Positions 52,514 to 61,770 of a stretch of 64,000 nt of DNA are shown here, one piece after another. The notes below the pieces were generated by a model that saw nothing but the letters and a program-made list of their open reading frames with translations, was not told where the DNA came from and searched no databases. The DNA lies in assembly GCA_015665415.1 (NCBI GenBank), contig JADFAE010000007.1, forward strand, positions 186,001 through 250,000, read 5' to 3'. Every line of letters begins with the position of its first letter. Position 1 is the stretch's first letter. The translations under genes were made by a program, and so were the position numbers. This stretch comes from Roseobacter sp. (GTDB taxonomy: Bacteria; Pseudomonadota; Alphaproteobacteria; Rhodobacterales; Rhodobacteraceae).

Positions 52514-53616
52514 GCGCCGATGGTGCCTTGGTTTTCGCCAATCTGGCCGCGATGCAGCAACAGATGATCCAAGATCACACAGGCCATCATCGCCTCGGCC
52601 ACAGGCACCGCCCGAATGCCGACGCAGGGGTCGTGACGGCCCTTGGTGATGACTTCGGCAGCACTGCCGTCCTTGCGGATCGACTGACGGGGGGTCAGGA
52701 TCGATGAGGTCGGTTTGACCGCAAAGCGCACCACCACGTCCTGGCCGGTGGAGATGCCGCCCAGAATACCGCCGGCATGGTTGGTGGAATAGACCGGCTG
52801 GCCATCATTGCCCATGAAGATCTCATCGGCGTTTTGGGATCCCTTGAGGCGGGCGGCATTCATGCCTTCGCCAATCTCGACGGCCTTGACCGCGTTGATC
52901 GACATCATCGCCGCGGCCAGATCGGTGTCGAGTTTGTTGTAGACCGGTGCGCCAATGCCCGCGGGCACGCCACGTGCTACGACTTCAACCACGGCTCCGA
53001 CGGAATCATGTGCCTTGCGCAGGGCCTGCAGGTAGTCTTCCCAGTCCTGCACGGCGCCTGCATCGGGGATCCAGAAATCATTCTGGGCGATGGCCTCCCA
53101 GTCAAAGCGGGCGCGGTCGATCTCCATCTCGCCCATCTGGGTCATATAGCCGGTGATCTCCAGCCCCGGTACCAGCGCCTTGATCGCCTCGCGGGCGACG
53201 CCGCCTGCGGCAACGCGGGCGGCAGTTTCGCGCGCCGAAGAGCGTCCGCCACCGCGATAGTCGCGATTGCCGTATTTCTGGAAATAGGTGATGTCGGCGT
53301 GACCGGGGCGGAAGGTCTGGGCGATATCGCCGTAATCCTTGGAACGCTGGTCGGTGTTTTCGATCATCAGCTGGATTGGGGTGCCGGTGGATTTGCCCTC
53401 AAACACGCCGGACAGGATCTTGACCGCATCGGGCTCGTTGCGCTGAGTGGTGTTCTTGTTCTGACCCGGGCGGCGGCGGTCCAGCCACTGCTGCAGCATC
53501 GCAGGCTCCAGCGGTACATTTGGCGGACAGCCGTCAACGGTGGCACCCAAAGCGGGCCCATGGCTCTCGCCCCAGGTGGTAACACGGAAAAGATGGCCAA
53601 AGCTGTTCATTGACAT
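52510..53616 (-). CDS. aroC: Chorismate synthase
   Basis: AroC makes chorismate from EPSP with reduced [52 protein letters not shown] and [16 protein letters not shown] are the signatures (first two about 14-32 and 103-132). The length of 368 residues is normal. AGGAGA precedes ATG 53616. It is the first gene of aroC-HD-AEC. Confidence 0.98.
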   Translation of the reverse strand: MSMNSFGHLFRVTTWGESHGPALGATVDGCPPNVPLEPAMLQQWLDRRRPGQNKNTTQRNEPDAVKILSGVFEGKSTGTPIQLMIENTDQRSKDYGDIAQTFRPGHADITYFQKYGNRDYRGGGRSSARETAARVAAGGVAREAIKALVPGLEITGYMTQMGEMEIDRARFDWEAIAQNDFWIPDAGAVQDWEDYLQALRKAHDSVGAVVEVVARGVPAGIGAPVYNKLDTDLAAAMMSINAVKAVEIGEGMNAARLKGSQNADEIFMGNDGQPVYSTNHAGGILGGISTGQDVVVRFAVKPTSSILTPRQSIRKDGSAAEVITKGRHDPCVGIRAVPVAEAMMACVILDHLLLHRGQIGENQGTIGA

Positions 53617-53731
53617 GGGGCGGGTCTCCTTTGCGCAATGTGCTTAGCGAGGCTGGCGGCATGGCTCAAGGGCAATTGCATGGTGATCTGCCTGGTGACC
53701 TGTCCGGCGCACTGCATTGCGGGCAGGGTCA

Positions 53732-53790
53732 GGGGGCGCTGCCCCCGCCGCTGCGGGCGGCTCCCCCGGGATATTTGTGGCCAAATGAAA
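53732..53790 (+). repeat. Dispersed intergenic repeat, copy 3
   Basis: GGGGGC/GCCCCC hairpin (53732-53746) and a second GC-rich hairpin (CCGC/GCGG) are followed by CCCCCGGGATATTTGTGG and CCAAATGAAA. It lies upstream of the TPP riboswitch. Confidence 0.75.
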
Positions 53791-53890
53791 ACCGATCAGG
53801 CCCGTTTGACGAAAAGCTCGTTTGATGAAGGGATTGGGCCCGTGTGGGGTTTACCTTGCCTTTGCGACGGTTGCGACCTAGGAAGCAAGG

Positions 53891-53966
53891 CACCTCGGGG
53901 TGCGTGGGAAACCAGGCTGAGAGTAGACCCGTAGAACCTGAACCGGCTAGAACCGGCGGAGGGAAG
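53891..53966 (+). promoter_or_regulatory. TPP riboswitch (THI element)
   Basis: The conserved aptamer blocks are visible in order: TCGGGGTGC, GGCTGAGAG, ACCCGTAGAACCTGA and CGGAGGGAA. It sits before thiB, so thiamine pyrophosphate represses thiamine uptake. Downstream, ATCCTCC (53976-53982) is complementary to GGAGGAT (54004-54010), the thiB ribosome binding site, so control is probably translational. Confidence 0.93.
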
Positions 53967-54013
53967 GCCAGGGAGATCCTCCACCTTACCCGATGCCGCA
54001 CAAGGAGGATGCC

Positions 54014-54991
54014 ATGAAGTATTCTGTTTTTGCAGCGGCAGTTTTGGGCGCATCGGCAGCCTATGCCGAAATGCCAGAATTGACCGTTTATACCTATGAC
54101 AGCTTTGTCTCTGACTGGGGCCCCGGCCCTGCAGTCGAGGCGGCATTTGAGGCCGAGTGCGGCTGTGATCTGAAATTGGTTGGTGCCGGAGATGGTGCAG
54201 CCTTGCTGGCGCGGGTCAAATTGGAGGGCGCGCGTTCGGATGCGGATGTTGTGTTGGGGTTGGATACCAACCTGACGGCCGCCGCCGCCGCCACCGGATT
54301 GTTTGCCGAGCACGGGATTTCGGCGGACTACAGCCTGCCCCTGGCCTGGGAAGACGCCAGTTTTGCGCCCTATGATTGGGGCTATTTTGCCTTTGTGCAC
54401 AACGCGGATGCCAGCGTGCCGACAGATTTCAAGGCATTGGGCGCCAGTGACATGAAGATCGTTATTCAGGATCCACGCTCGTCTACGCCCGGGTTGGGCC
54501 TGCTGATGTGGGTCAAGGCCGCCTATGGCGATGAGGCACCTGCAATTTGGCAAGGCCTGGCCGACAATGTGGTCACCGTCACCAAGGGCTGGTCCGAGGC
54601 CTATGGTCTGTTCCTGGAAGGCGAGGCCGACATGGTGCTTTCCTATACCACCTCACCTGCCTATCACCTGATTGCCGAAGAAGATGGCAGCAAGGCCGCC
54701 GCTGCTTTTGACGAGGGCCATTACATGCAGGTCGAAGTTGCCGGTATTTTGGCAGGCAGCGATCAGCCGGAGCTGGCGCGCGACTTCATGCAGTTCATGG
54801 TCTCGGACGCGTTTCAGTCGATCATTCCAACCACCAATTGGATGTATCCGGCAGTGACGCCTGCTGAGGGTTTGCCAACGGGTTTTGAAACCCTGATCAC
54901 TCCGGAAAAATCGCTGTTGCTCTCTGCAGATGAAGCTGCTGCGCTGCGTGATGTCGCTTTGGGCGAATGGCTCGACGCGCTCAGCCAGTAA
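54014..54991 (+). CDS. thiB: Thiamine ABC transporter, substrate-binding protein
   Basis: ThiB captures thiamine in the periplasm. A signal peptide (MKYSVFAAAVLGASAAYA) is followed by ELTVYTYDSFVSDWGPGP. WMYPAVTP and MVLSYTTSPAYH are typical of the family. The start at 54014 begins four bases after GGAGGAT. It is translated under the TPP riboswitch and overlaps thiP by 25 bases. Confidence 0.96.
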   Translation: MKYSVFAAAVLGASAAYAEMPELTVYTYDSFVSDWGPGPAVEAAFEAECGCDLKLVGAGDGAALLARVKLEGARSDADVVLGLDTNLTAAAAATGLFAEHGISADYSLPLAWEDASFAPYDWGYFAFVHNADASVPTDFKALGASDMKIVIQDPRSSTPGLGLLMWVKAAYGDEAPAIWQGLADNVVTVTKGWSEAYGLFLEGEADMVLSYTTSPAYHLIAEEDGSKAAAAFDEGHYMQVEVAGILAGSDQPELARDFMQFMVSDAFQSIIPTTNWMYPAVTPAEGLPTGFETLITPEKSLLLSADEAAALRDVALGEWLDALSQ

Positions 54992-56523
54992 GCGCGCTTC
55001 CCGGCGCTGGCGCGGCCCTTCTGGTGGCCGCGCTGATTCTCGGGACGCTTGCGGCGGTGGCGCTGCGGGCCGAATCCGCTCGCGGATTCGGGGCCAGTGA
55101 CTGGGCGGCCTTGCGCTTCACCCTGACCCAGGCGCTGCTGTCTGCGGGGTTGAGTGTTGGTCTGGCCATTGGCCTGGCCCGGGCCCTGGCGCGGCGGCGC
55201 TTTGTCGGGCGGTCTGCCCTGATTGCGTTGTTGGGTGCGCCGTTCATTCTGCCGGTTATTGTTGCCATCCTTGGGCTGCTGGCGGTTTTTGGCCGGGCGG
55301 GATGGGTCAGTCAGATTCTCATGTTCTTTGGGCTGGAGCCGCTGCAGATCTACGGATTGCATGGGGTGGCACTGGCGCATGTGTTTTTCAACCTGCCGCT
55401 GGCCACGCGTCTGATTCTGCAGGGCTGGCAAGAGATCCCGGCGGAGCGCTTTCGGCTGGCCGCCCAGCTGGGGGCTGGACCCCGCGCCATGTGGCAGCTC
55501 TTGGAGGCGCCGATGTTGAAGCGGGTGGTGCCGGGCGCTTTGGCGGTGGTCTTTGCCATTTGCCTGTCGAGCTTTGCAGTGGCGCTGACGCTGGGGGGCG
55601 GTCCGCGCGCCACCACCCTCGAGCTGGCGATCTACCAGGCGTTTCGGTTTGATTTTGATCTTGGCCGTGCGGCGCTGCTGTCGGGGTTGCAATTGGTGCT
55701 GACCGGGCTGGCCGCTTTTGTAGCGCTGCGGGTCTCGGCGGGGGATGGTGCTGGTGCCGGGTTGGACCGTGTGGTGCGGCGATGGGACGGTGGCACGGCC
55801 CTGGCGCGCGGTCTTGACGGGTTGTGGATCACATTGGCGGCCCTGTTTTTGTTGTTGCCCTTGGCAGCGGTGGTTGCCGCTGGGATCTCCGGCTTGCTTG
55901 AGCTCAAGGCATCGGTCTGGATGGCGGCGCTGACTTCGGTGCTGGTGGCTTTGCTCAGCACGGTGATCCTGCTTTTATTGGCGCTGCCAATGGCGGCGGT
56001 TGTGGCGCTGGGGCGCAGCGCCCTGATTGAGGTGGCGGGCATTCTTGGGCTGGCGGCTTCGCCATTGGTGATCGGCACCGGGTTGTTCATCGTGATTTAC
56101 CCCATTGCAGATCCCTTTGCTTTGGCGCTGCCGGTGACCGCATTGGTCAATGCGGTGATGGCGCTGCCCTTTGCGCTGCGAATTCTGGTGCCGCAGGCCC
56201 GCGAAATCCTGGGCCGCTATGGCAAACTGTCAATGTCGCTGGATCTGACGGGGCGGGCCTTTGTGCTGCGGGTGTTTTTGCCCCGGATGCGGGCGCAGAT
56301 CGGCTTTGCTGCCGGTTTGGGGGCCGCGCTTTCGATGGGTGACCTGGGCGTTATTGCCCTGTTTGCCGATCCGGAGGTGGCGACCCTGCCGTTGCAGATC
56401 TACCGTTTGATGGGGGCCTACCGGATGGAGGCTGCCGCCGGGGCCGCGCTTTTGTTGCTTGTGCTCTCGATGGGCGTCTTTTGGATCTTTGACCGTGGAG
56501 GACGTTGGCATGCTGAAGCTTGA
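54967..56523 (+). CDS. thiP: Thiamine ABC transporter, permease
   Basis: This 518-residue protein has two fused binding-protein-dependent permease halves with about twelve hydrophobic segments. The EAA-like loops are visible in AQLGAGPRAMWQLLEAPMLKR and SLDLTGRAFVLRVFLPRMRA (about 161-181 and 419-438). The ATG lies within the end of thiB, so the two are translationally coupled. thiQ overlaps it by 14 bases. Confidence 0.95.
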   Translation: MARRAQPVSALPGAGAALLVAALILGTLAAVALRAESARGFGASDWAALRFTLTQALLSAGLSVGLAIGLARALARRRFVGRSALIALLGAPFILPVIVAILGLLAVFGRAGWVSQILMFFGLEPLQIYGLHGVALAHVFFNLPLATRLILQGWQEIPAERFRLAAQLGAGPRAMWQLLEAPMLKRVVPGALAVVFAICLSSFAVALTLGGGPRATTLELAIYQAFRFDFDLGRAALLSGLQLVLTGLAAFVALRVSAGDGAGAGLDRVVRRWDGGTALARGLDGLWITLAALFLLLPLAAVVAAGISGLLELKASVWMAALTSVLVALLSTVILLLLALPMAAVVALGRSALIEVAGILGLAASPLVIGTGLFIVIYPIADPFALALPVTALVNAVMALPFALRILVPQAREILGRYGKLSMSLDLTGRAFVLRVFLPRMRAQIGFAAGLGAALSMGDLGVIALFADPEVATLPLQIYRLMGAYRMEAAAGAALLLLVLSMGVFWIFDRGGRWHAEA

Positions 56524-57202
56524 GGACTGCCGTATCGGCAATGGAGCCTTTTCCGTAACGGCGGATTTGCAGATTGCACCGGGCAGCAAGCTGGCGGTGA
56601 TTGGCCCTTCGGGGGCCGGAAAAACCACCCTGATCGAGGCGATTGCAGGGTTCTTGCCGCTGCGTCAGGGGCGCATTCTGTGGCAGGGCCAAGACCTGAG
56701 CGATGTCGCGCCGGGCAAGCGACCGGTGGCGATGTTGTTTCAGGATGGCAATCTGTTTCCGCATCTGACCGTGGCGCAGAATGCCGGCTTGGGGCTGCGG
56801 GCCAATTTGCGGCTGACAGCGGCTGAGAAACTGCGGGTACAGCACGCGCTTGAGCGGGTTGGTCTGGGGGATCTTGCTGCGCGCAAACCAGCCGCCTTGT
56901 CCGGGGGGCAGCAGAGCCGGGTGGCGCTGGCGCGGGTGCTGTTGCAGGCGCGTGATATTTTGCTGCTGGATGAGCCTTTTGCGGCATTGGGGCCCGCCTT
57001 GAAGGCTGAAATGCTGGATCTGGTGGCAGAGCTTGCTGCGGAAACCGGCGCAACCGTGCTGATGGTCAGCCATGATCCGCAGGATGCCCGCCGCATTGCA
57101 GATCAGGTGGTGCTTGTGGCCGAGGGCAAGGCGCATCCGCCGATGGCGACGGCGGAGCTGTTGGACAACCCGCCGCCGGCTTTGAGAGACTATCTGGGAT
57201 AG
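56510..57202 (+). CDS. thiQ: Thiamine ABC transporter, ATP-binding protein
   Basis: ThiQ powers thiamine import. Walker A is GPSGAGKTT, the signature LSGGQQSRVALAR, Walker B DILLLDEPF and the switch His VSHDP. The length of 230 residues is normal. ATG 56510 has GGAGG eight bases upstream. It completes the thiBPQ operon. Confidence 0.96.
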   Translation: MLKLEDCRIGNGAFSVTADLQIAPGSKLAVIGPSGAGKTTLIEAIAGFLPLRQGRILWQGQDLSDVAPGKRPVAMLFQDGNLFPHLTVAQNAGLGLRANLRLTAAEKLRVQHALERVGLGDLAARKPAALSGGQQSRVALARVLLQARDILLLDEPFAALGPALKAEMLDLVAELAAETGATVLMVSHDPQDARRIADQVVLVAEGKAHPPMATAELLDNPPPALRDYLG

Positions 57203-57237
57203 GTCTTGGCCGGGTCGCTTGTGGCCCGGCCTGCTTT

Positions 57238-57675
57238 CTAGGCCGCCTTTGCAGCCGCGCGAGACTTGGTGATCATCAGGGCCGCCGAGGCCGCCTCTTG
57301 GCCCTTTTGCACAAAATGGTCGCGGTAGATGGCGTTGTGATGATCGGTTTCCTGATACTGGTGCGGGGTCAGCGAGACCGAGAGCACAGGCACCCCGGTG
57401 TCCAGCCCAACGCGCATCAGCCCGTCGACCACGGCCTGAGCGACAAAATCATGTCGATAGATGCCACCGTCGACGACAAAGGCAGCGCAGGCAATCGCTG
57501 CGTATTTGCCGGTCTTGGCCAGTTCCTGCGCCAGCAAGGGCATCTCGAATGCGCCGGGTGCGTCAAAGACGTCAACCTGATCTGCGGGAATTGCCTGGGT
57601 AAAGCCAACCAGCGCCTGATCGACGATATCGGCATGCCATTGTGCCTTGATGAAGGCATAGCGGGTGTGTGTCAT
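57238..57675 (-). CDS. ribH: 6,7-dimethyl-8-ribityllumazine synthase (type II-like)
   Basis: This 145-residue enzyme performs the penultimate step of riboflavin synthesis. VDVFDAPGAFEMPLLAQEL and FVVDGGIYRHDFVAQAVVDGLMRVG are the active-site segments (about 35-53 and 86-110), with the catalytic His in YRHDF. The sequence looks like the RibH2 group of alphaproteobacteria. AGGAG precedes the ATG, and an FMN riboswitch lies upstream. No other rib gene is near. Confidence 0.93.
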   Translation of the reverse strand: MTHTRYAFIKAQWHADIVDQALVGFTQAIPADQVDVFDAPGAFEMPLLAQELAKTGKYAAIACAAFVVDGGIYRHDFVAQAVVDGLMRVGLDTGVPVLSVSLTPHQYQETDHHNAIYRDHFVQKGQEAASAALMITKSRAAAKAA

Positions 57676-57762
57676 CGGTATCTCCTATAGGTTTGACACG
57701 TCACCCAAGGCGATAACGAGTGGCAGCGTTGCACCTGGCCTTGGCCAAAAGCACCCCTGTCA

Positions 57763-57958
57763 CACGTTCTCTTCCATCCGGACTATGACCGTCGGCTCTG
57801 GAATCACACCAGATCTGCTGACACTTTTGCCTTGTTCCACACTTCATCCAATAACCGGTTCCCAGTTTTTGGATCGTGGACACAGCAAAAGCCGCTCGCG
57901 GGCTTACGGGGGTGAGCCCGCTTACCGCCGGTGGGGAATTTCGCCCCGCCCTGAGAAC
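57763..57958 (-). promoter_or_regulatory. FMN riboswitch (RFN element)
   Basis: On the minus strand the conserved blocks run in order: TTCTCAGGGCGGGGCGAAAT, CCCCACCGGCGGTAAGC, AGCCCGCGAGCGG, then CAGCAGATCTGGTG, GATTCCAGAGCCGACGGT and CATAGTCCGGATGGAAGAGA. An insertion of about 80 bases between AGCCCGCGAGCGG and CAGCAGATC enlarges one arm. It ends about 87 bases before the ribH start. It senses FMN and should repress ribH. Confidence 0.95.
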
Positions 57959-58085
57959 AGCGCGACCCTGCCAAGAACTGAGGCGATGTGCAAGACTGGT
58001 GCCGCGCTTTGTTTGCCTGCTATGCGCAGGGCTTTCCATTTGTGGATGAACGGCTAGTCTGCGGCGAACCGAATAGGAGATCGCG

Positions 58086-58688
58086 ATGAAACTTCACTAT
58101 GCCCCGACCTCACCCTTTGTTCGCAAAGTGATGGTTTTGCTGCATGAGACCGAGACACTGGACACGGTAGAGCTGCTGCATGTTGCCACAACCCCCATCG
58201 CGCCCAGCGCAGATGTTCAGGCCAGCAACCCGCTGGCCAAGATCCCGGCACTGGAGCGCGGCGACGGGCCAGCGCTCTATGACAGCCGGGTGATCTGCGC
58301 CTATCTGGATGAACGCGCGGGATCTGGTCTTTATGCCGCAGGCTGGGATAGCAAGGTGCTGGAAGCCACGGCGGATGGCATCATGGAGGCCGCGGTGTTG
58401 ATGACCTATGAAATGCGCCTGCGGCCCGAGGCGCAGCAATCCCCAGAATGGATCGCGGCGCAGCTTGGCAAGGTGTTAGGCGCTTGCTCGGCGCTGAACG
58501 CCCGCTGGATGAGCCATCTGCAGGGGCCGCTGGACATGGGACAGATCGCCGTCGCCTGTGCGCTGGCCTATGTTGATTTCCGGCATCCGGATGCGGGGTG
58601 GCGCACCGGCAATGAAGCACTGGCCGATTGGTTCACGGCTTTCGAATCGCGTGCCTCGATGCAGGCCACCCGGCCGCCAGAGGCTTAA
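58086..58688 (+). CDS. Glutathione S-transferase family protein
   Basis: This 200-residue protein begins with the GST thioredoxin-like domain (LHYAPTSPFVRKVMVLL, NPLAKIPALERGDGPALYDSRVICAYLDE) and a helical C-terminal domain. Substrate unknown. AGGAG precedes the ATG by six bases. It is transcribed in the same direction as petABC but about 200 bp separate them. Confidence 0.88.
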   Translation: MKLHYAPTSPFVRKVMVLLHETETLDTVELLHVATTPIAPSADVQASNPLAKIPALERGDGPALYDSRVICAYLDERAGSGLYAAGWDSKVLEATADGIMEAAVLMTYEMRLRPEAQQSPEWIAAQLGKVLGACSALNARWMSHLQGPLDMGQIAVACALAYVDFRHPDAGWRTGNEALADWFTAFESRASMQATRPPEA

Positions 58689-58773
58689 GTTTTCCTTAAG
58701 GGAATTGCGGTGAGGCCACTTGTCGCTGTGGCTTTGAGAGCGCCCATTCAAAGAAACTTGAAACAGGAGTGAC

Positions 58774-59025
58774 ATGTGCGCCTTTGACCGCTGGACGAAA
58801 GCGCTTCACCGGTTTATGACCCGCGATGAGTCACCGCGTTTTTCGTGGTGCATGCGCATGTTTGCCCTAAACGGGCGCTGGAAATGGAGAAAACCTCGTG
58901 TCCCACGCAGAAGACCACGAAGGAACCCGGAGAGATTTCCTCTACTACGCCACTGCCGGCGCCGGGGCAGTGACCGCAGGTGCCGCCGTATGGCCCTTGG
59001 TCAACCAGATGAACCCCTCGGCTGA
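58774..59025 (+). CDS. Possible small ORF overlapping petA start
   Basis: AGGAG four bases before ATG 58774 is a strong ribosome binding site, and the frame starts [20 protein letters not shown]. From 58898 it overlaps petA in another frame and becomes Arg-rich shadow sequence. The first 40 codons could be a real leader peptide or upstream ORF, but the rest is certainly constrained by petA. Confidence 0.25.
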   Translation: MCAFDRWTKALHRFMTRDESPRFSWCMRMFALNGRWKWRKPRVPRRRPRRNPERFPLLRHCRRRGSDRRCRRMALGQPDEPLG

Positions 59026-59458
59026 CGTCAAGGCGCTGTCCTCGATTCTCGTGGATATCAGCGGTGTAGAAGTTGGAACGCAGATCAGTGTGATGTTCCT
59101 GGGGAAACCCGTGTTCATTCGCCGTCGTGCTCAGGCTGAGATCGACGAAGCCCGTGCGGTTGAGCTGTCCGGTCTGATCGACAATTCGTCGGAAAACCCC
59201 AACAAGCCTGGCACCGATGCCGCGGATGAAAACCGCGCCATGGATGAAAACGGCGAATGGCTGGTGATGATGGGTGTTTGCACCCACCTCGGCTGTGTGC
59301 CGCTGGGCGATGGCGCTGGCGATTTCAATGGCTGGTTCTGCCCCTGTCACGGGTCGCACTACGACACCGCTGGCCGGATCCGCAAAGGCCCCGCGCCTGA
59401 GAACCTGCACGTGCCCGTCGCTGAGTTCACCGACGCAACAACCATCAAGCTGGGATAA
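58898..59458 (+). CDS. petA: Ubiquinol-cytochrome c reductase, Rieske iron-sulfur subunit
   Basis: PetA passes electrons from quinol to cytochrome c1 in the bc1 complex. The Tat-like [17 protein letters not shown] anchor lies at the N-terminus (about 10-26). The 2Fe-2S ligands are in CTHLGCVP and CPCHGSHYD. The length of 186 residues is normal. It starts with GTG, with GGAGA seven bases upstream. First gene of petABC. Confidence 0.97.
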   Translation: MSHAEDHEGTRRDFLYYATAGAGAVTAGAAVWPLVNQMNPSADVKALSSILVDISGVEVGTQISVMFLGKPVFIRRRAQAEIDEARAVELSGLIDNSSENPNKPGTDAADENRAMDENGEWLVMMGVCTHLGCVPLGDGAGDFNGWFCPCHGSHYDTAGRIRKGPAPENLHVPVAEFTDATTIKLG

Positions 59459-59470
59459 GGAGACTAAACA

Positions 59471-60802
59471 ATGTCCGGTATTCCGCACGACCATTATGAG
59501 CCGAAGACAGGCGCAGAAAAGTGGCTGCACAGCCGTCTGCCCATCGTTGGCCTCGTCTATGACACCATCATGATCCCTACCCCCAAGAACCTGAACTGGT
59601 GGTGGATCTGGGGCATCGTTCTGGCCTTCTGCCTAGTGCTGCAAATCGTCACCGGTATCGTTCTGGTGATGCATTACACCCCGCATGCCGACATGGCCTT
59701 TGCCTCTGTTGAGCACATCATGCGCGATGTGAACGGCGGCTATATGCTGCGCTATCTGCACGCAAACGGCGCCTCGCTGTTCTTTGTGGCCGTCTATATC
59801 CACATCTTCCGCGGGTTGTTCTACGGCTCCTACAAAGCGCCGCGCGAGATCACCTGGATCATCGGCATGATCATCTACCTGTTGATGATGGCAACCGGTT
59901 TCATGGGCTATGTTCTGCCCTGGGGTCAGATGTCCTTCTGGGGCGCGACCGTGATCACCGGGTTGTTTGGTGCTATCCCCTTTGTCGGCGAAGCGCTGCA
60001 GACCTTCCTGCTGGGCGGACCTGCGGTGGACAACGCCACCCTGAACCGCTTTTTCTCGCTGCACTACCTGCTGCCCTTTGTCATCGCGGCGCTGGTTGTG
60101 ATCCATATCTGGGCCTTCCACACCACGGGCAACAACAACCCAACCGGTGTTGATGTGCGCAAAGGCTCGAAAGAAGAAGCCGAAAAAGACACCCTGCCGT
60201 TTTGGCCCTATTTCGTGATCAAGGATTTCCTTGGGCTGGCCATTGTTCTGGTGATCTTCTGGGCCATTGTCGGCTTTATGCCAAACTACCTGGGCCACCC
60301 CGATAACTATATCGAGGCCAACCCGCTGGTAACCCCGGCGCATATCGTTCCGGAGTGGTACTTCCTGCCCTTCTACGCGATCCTGCGGGCCTTTACCTCC
60401 GAAGTCTGGGTTGTGCAGATTGCCTCCTTTGTGACCGGCGGCATCATCGACGCCAAGTTCTTTGGGGTCCTGGCGATGTTTGGCGCGATTGCGATCATGG
60501 CGCTGGTGCCATGGCTCGACACCTCGCGTGTTCGCTCTGGTCGTTATCGCCCGATGTTCAAATGGTGGTTCTACCTCTTGGTCTTTGACTTCTTTGCCCT
60601 GATGTGGCTGGGTGCGATGCCCGCAGAAGAGCCCTATGCATCGTTCTCGCTGATCGCATCGGCCTATTGGTTTGGTTACTTCCTGGTGATCCTGCCGATC
60701 CTGGGTGTGATCGAGAAACCACTGGCAGAGCCTGCTACCATCGAAGAAGATTTCGACGCTCACTACGGCGAGAAATCCGACGCAGCCACGCCTGCCGAGT
60801 AA
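59471..60802 (+). CDS. petB: Cytochrome b of the bc1 complex
   Basis: PetB carries the two b-type haems and both quinone sites. Haem-ligating His pairs lie in transmembrane helices ([19 protein letters not shown] and [13 protein letters not shown]), and [16 protein letters not shown] contains the PEWY motif at the Qo site. Length (443) is normal. AAGGAG precedes the ATG, 12 bases after petA. Confidence 0.98.
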   Translation: MSGIPHDHYEPKTGAEKWLHSRLPIVGLVYDTIMIPTPKNLNWWWIWGIVLAFCLVLQIVTGIVLVMHYTPHADMAFASVEHIMRDVNGGYMLRYLHANGASLFFVAVYIHIFRGLFYGSYKAPREITWIIGMIIYLLMMATGFMGYVLPWGQMSFWGATVITGLFGAIPFVGEALQTFLLGGPAVDNATLNRFFSLHYLLPFVIAALVVIHIWAFHTTGNNNPTGVDVRKGSKEEAEKDTLPFWPYFVIKDFLGLAIVLVIFWAIVGFMPNYLGHPDNYIEANPLVTPAHIVPEWYFLPFYAILRAFTSEVWVVQIASFVTGGIIDAKFFGVLAMFGAIAIMALVPWLDTSRVRSGRYRPMFKWWFYLLVFDFFALMWLGAMPAEEPYASFSLIASAYWFGYFLVILPILGVIEKPLAEPATIEEDFDAHYGEKSDAATPAE

Positions 60803-60821
60803 GAGAGAAGGACAGCTACCA

Positions 60822-61613
60822 ATGTTGAAGACACTCGCAATCGGTGCCGCCTTCGCTCTGGCCCTTGCCCCTGCTGCATCCCATGCGGCAGGTGGTAGTG
60901 GCCATGTCGAGGACTTCCAGTTCTCGTTTGAGGGACCATTTGGCGCCTATGACCAAAACCAGCTGCAGCGCGGCTTGCAGATCTACACTGAGGTCTGCGC
61001 GGCCTGTCACGGGCTGAAGTTCGTGCCACTGCGCACCCTGGCCGACGAGGGTGGTCCAGCACTGCCCGCCGATCAGGTCCGCGCCTATGCAGCCGAGAAC
61101 TTCTCGGTCTATGACGCGGAACTGGACGAAGATCGCCCTGCCAAGCCGGTGGATCACTTCCCGGCCAATACCGCCGCTGGCGCACCTGACCTGAGCCTGA
61201 TGGCCAAGGCGCGTGCCGGTTTCCATGGTCCCTATGGCTCTGGTATGAACCAGCTGTTCAAGGGCATCGGTGGTGCGGAATATATCGCCTCGCTGCTGGA
61301 CGGCTATACCGGTGAAGAAAAGGAAGAGGCAGGCTCCATCTTCTATGAGAACACCGCCTTCCCGGGCGGCTGGATCTCGATGGCGCCCCCGCTGTCGGAT
61401 GAGCAGGTCGAGTTCGCGGATGGTCATGAAAACTCCGTGGAAGCGATGTCGCAGGATGTTGCGGCCTTCCTGATGTGGACCGCGGAACCCAAGATGATGG
61501 ATCGCAAGCGCGCCGGTTTTGTCGGGGTGCTGATCCTGACGGTTCTGTCGGTTCTGCTTTATCTGACCAACAAACAGCTCTGGGCCCCGCACAAAGGTCG
61601 CAAATCTGCCTGA
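60822..61613 (+). CDS. petC: Cytochrome c1 of the bc1 complex
   Basis: PetC transfers electrons from the Rieske protein to soluble cytochrome c. A signal peptide ([20 protein letters not shown]) precedes the haem-binding CAACH (about 57-61). The axial Met lies toward the C-terminus, and a membrane anchor ([16 protein letters not shown]) ends the protein. The length of 263 residues is normal. Last gene of petABC. Confidence 0.97.
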   Translation: MLKTLAIGAAFALALAPAASHAAGGSGHVEDFQFSFEGPFGAYDQNQLQRGLQIYTEVCAACHGLKFVPLRTLADEGGPALPADQVRAYAAENFSVYDAELDEDRPAKPVDHFPANTAAGAPDLSLMAKARAGFHGPYGSGMNQLFKGIGGAEYIASLLDGYTGEEKEEAGSIFYENTAFPGGWISMAPPLSDEQVEFADGHENSVEAMSQDVAAFLMWTAEPKMMDRKRAGFVGVLILTVLSVLLYLTNKQLWAPHKGRKSA

Positions 61614-61640
61614 TAGGCTGGTTTCACCTGATCTAGAATT

Positions 61641-61675
61641 GGCCCCTGCAAGGTGACTTGCGGGGGCCCTTTTTG
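61641..61675 (+). terminator. Terminator after petC
   Basis: GGCCCCTGCAAG pairs with CTTGCGGGGGCC around GTGA, followed by CTTTTTG. Confidence 0.9.
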
Positions 61676-61696
61676 TTCAGGAGGAGGTAGGACAGT

Positions 61697-61759
61697 GGGG
61701 CGCTGCCCCTCTGCGCGCCAGGCGCGCATTCACCCCGGGATATTTTTGGCCAAATGAAG
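61697..61759 (+). repeat. Dispersed intergenic repeat, copy 4
   Basis: GGGGC/GCCCC hairpin (61697-61709) and TGCGCGCC/GGCGCGCA (61712-61728) are followed by CCCCGGGATATTTTTGGCC and AAATGAAG. It lies between petC and the convergent mtaB end. Confidence 0.78.
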
Positions 61760-61770
61760 AGAGCTGGCTG

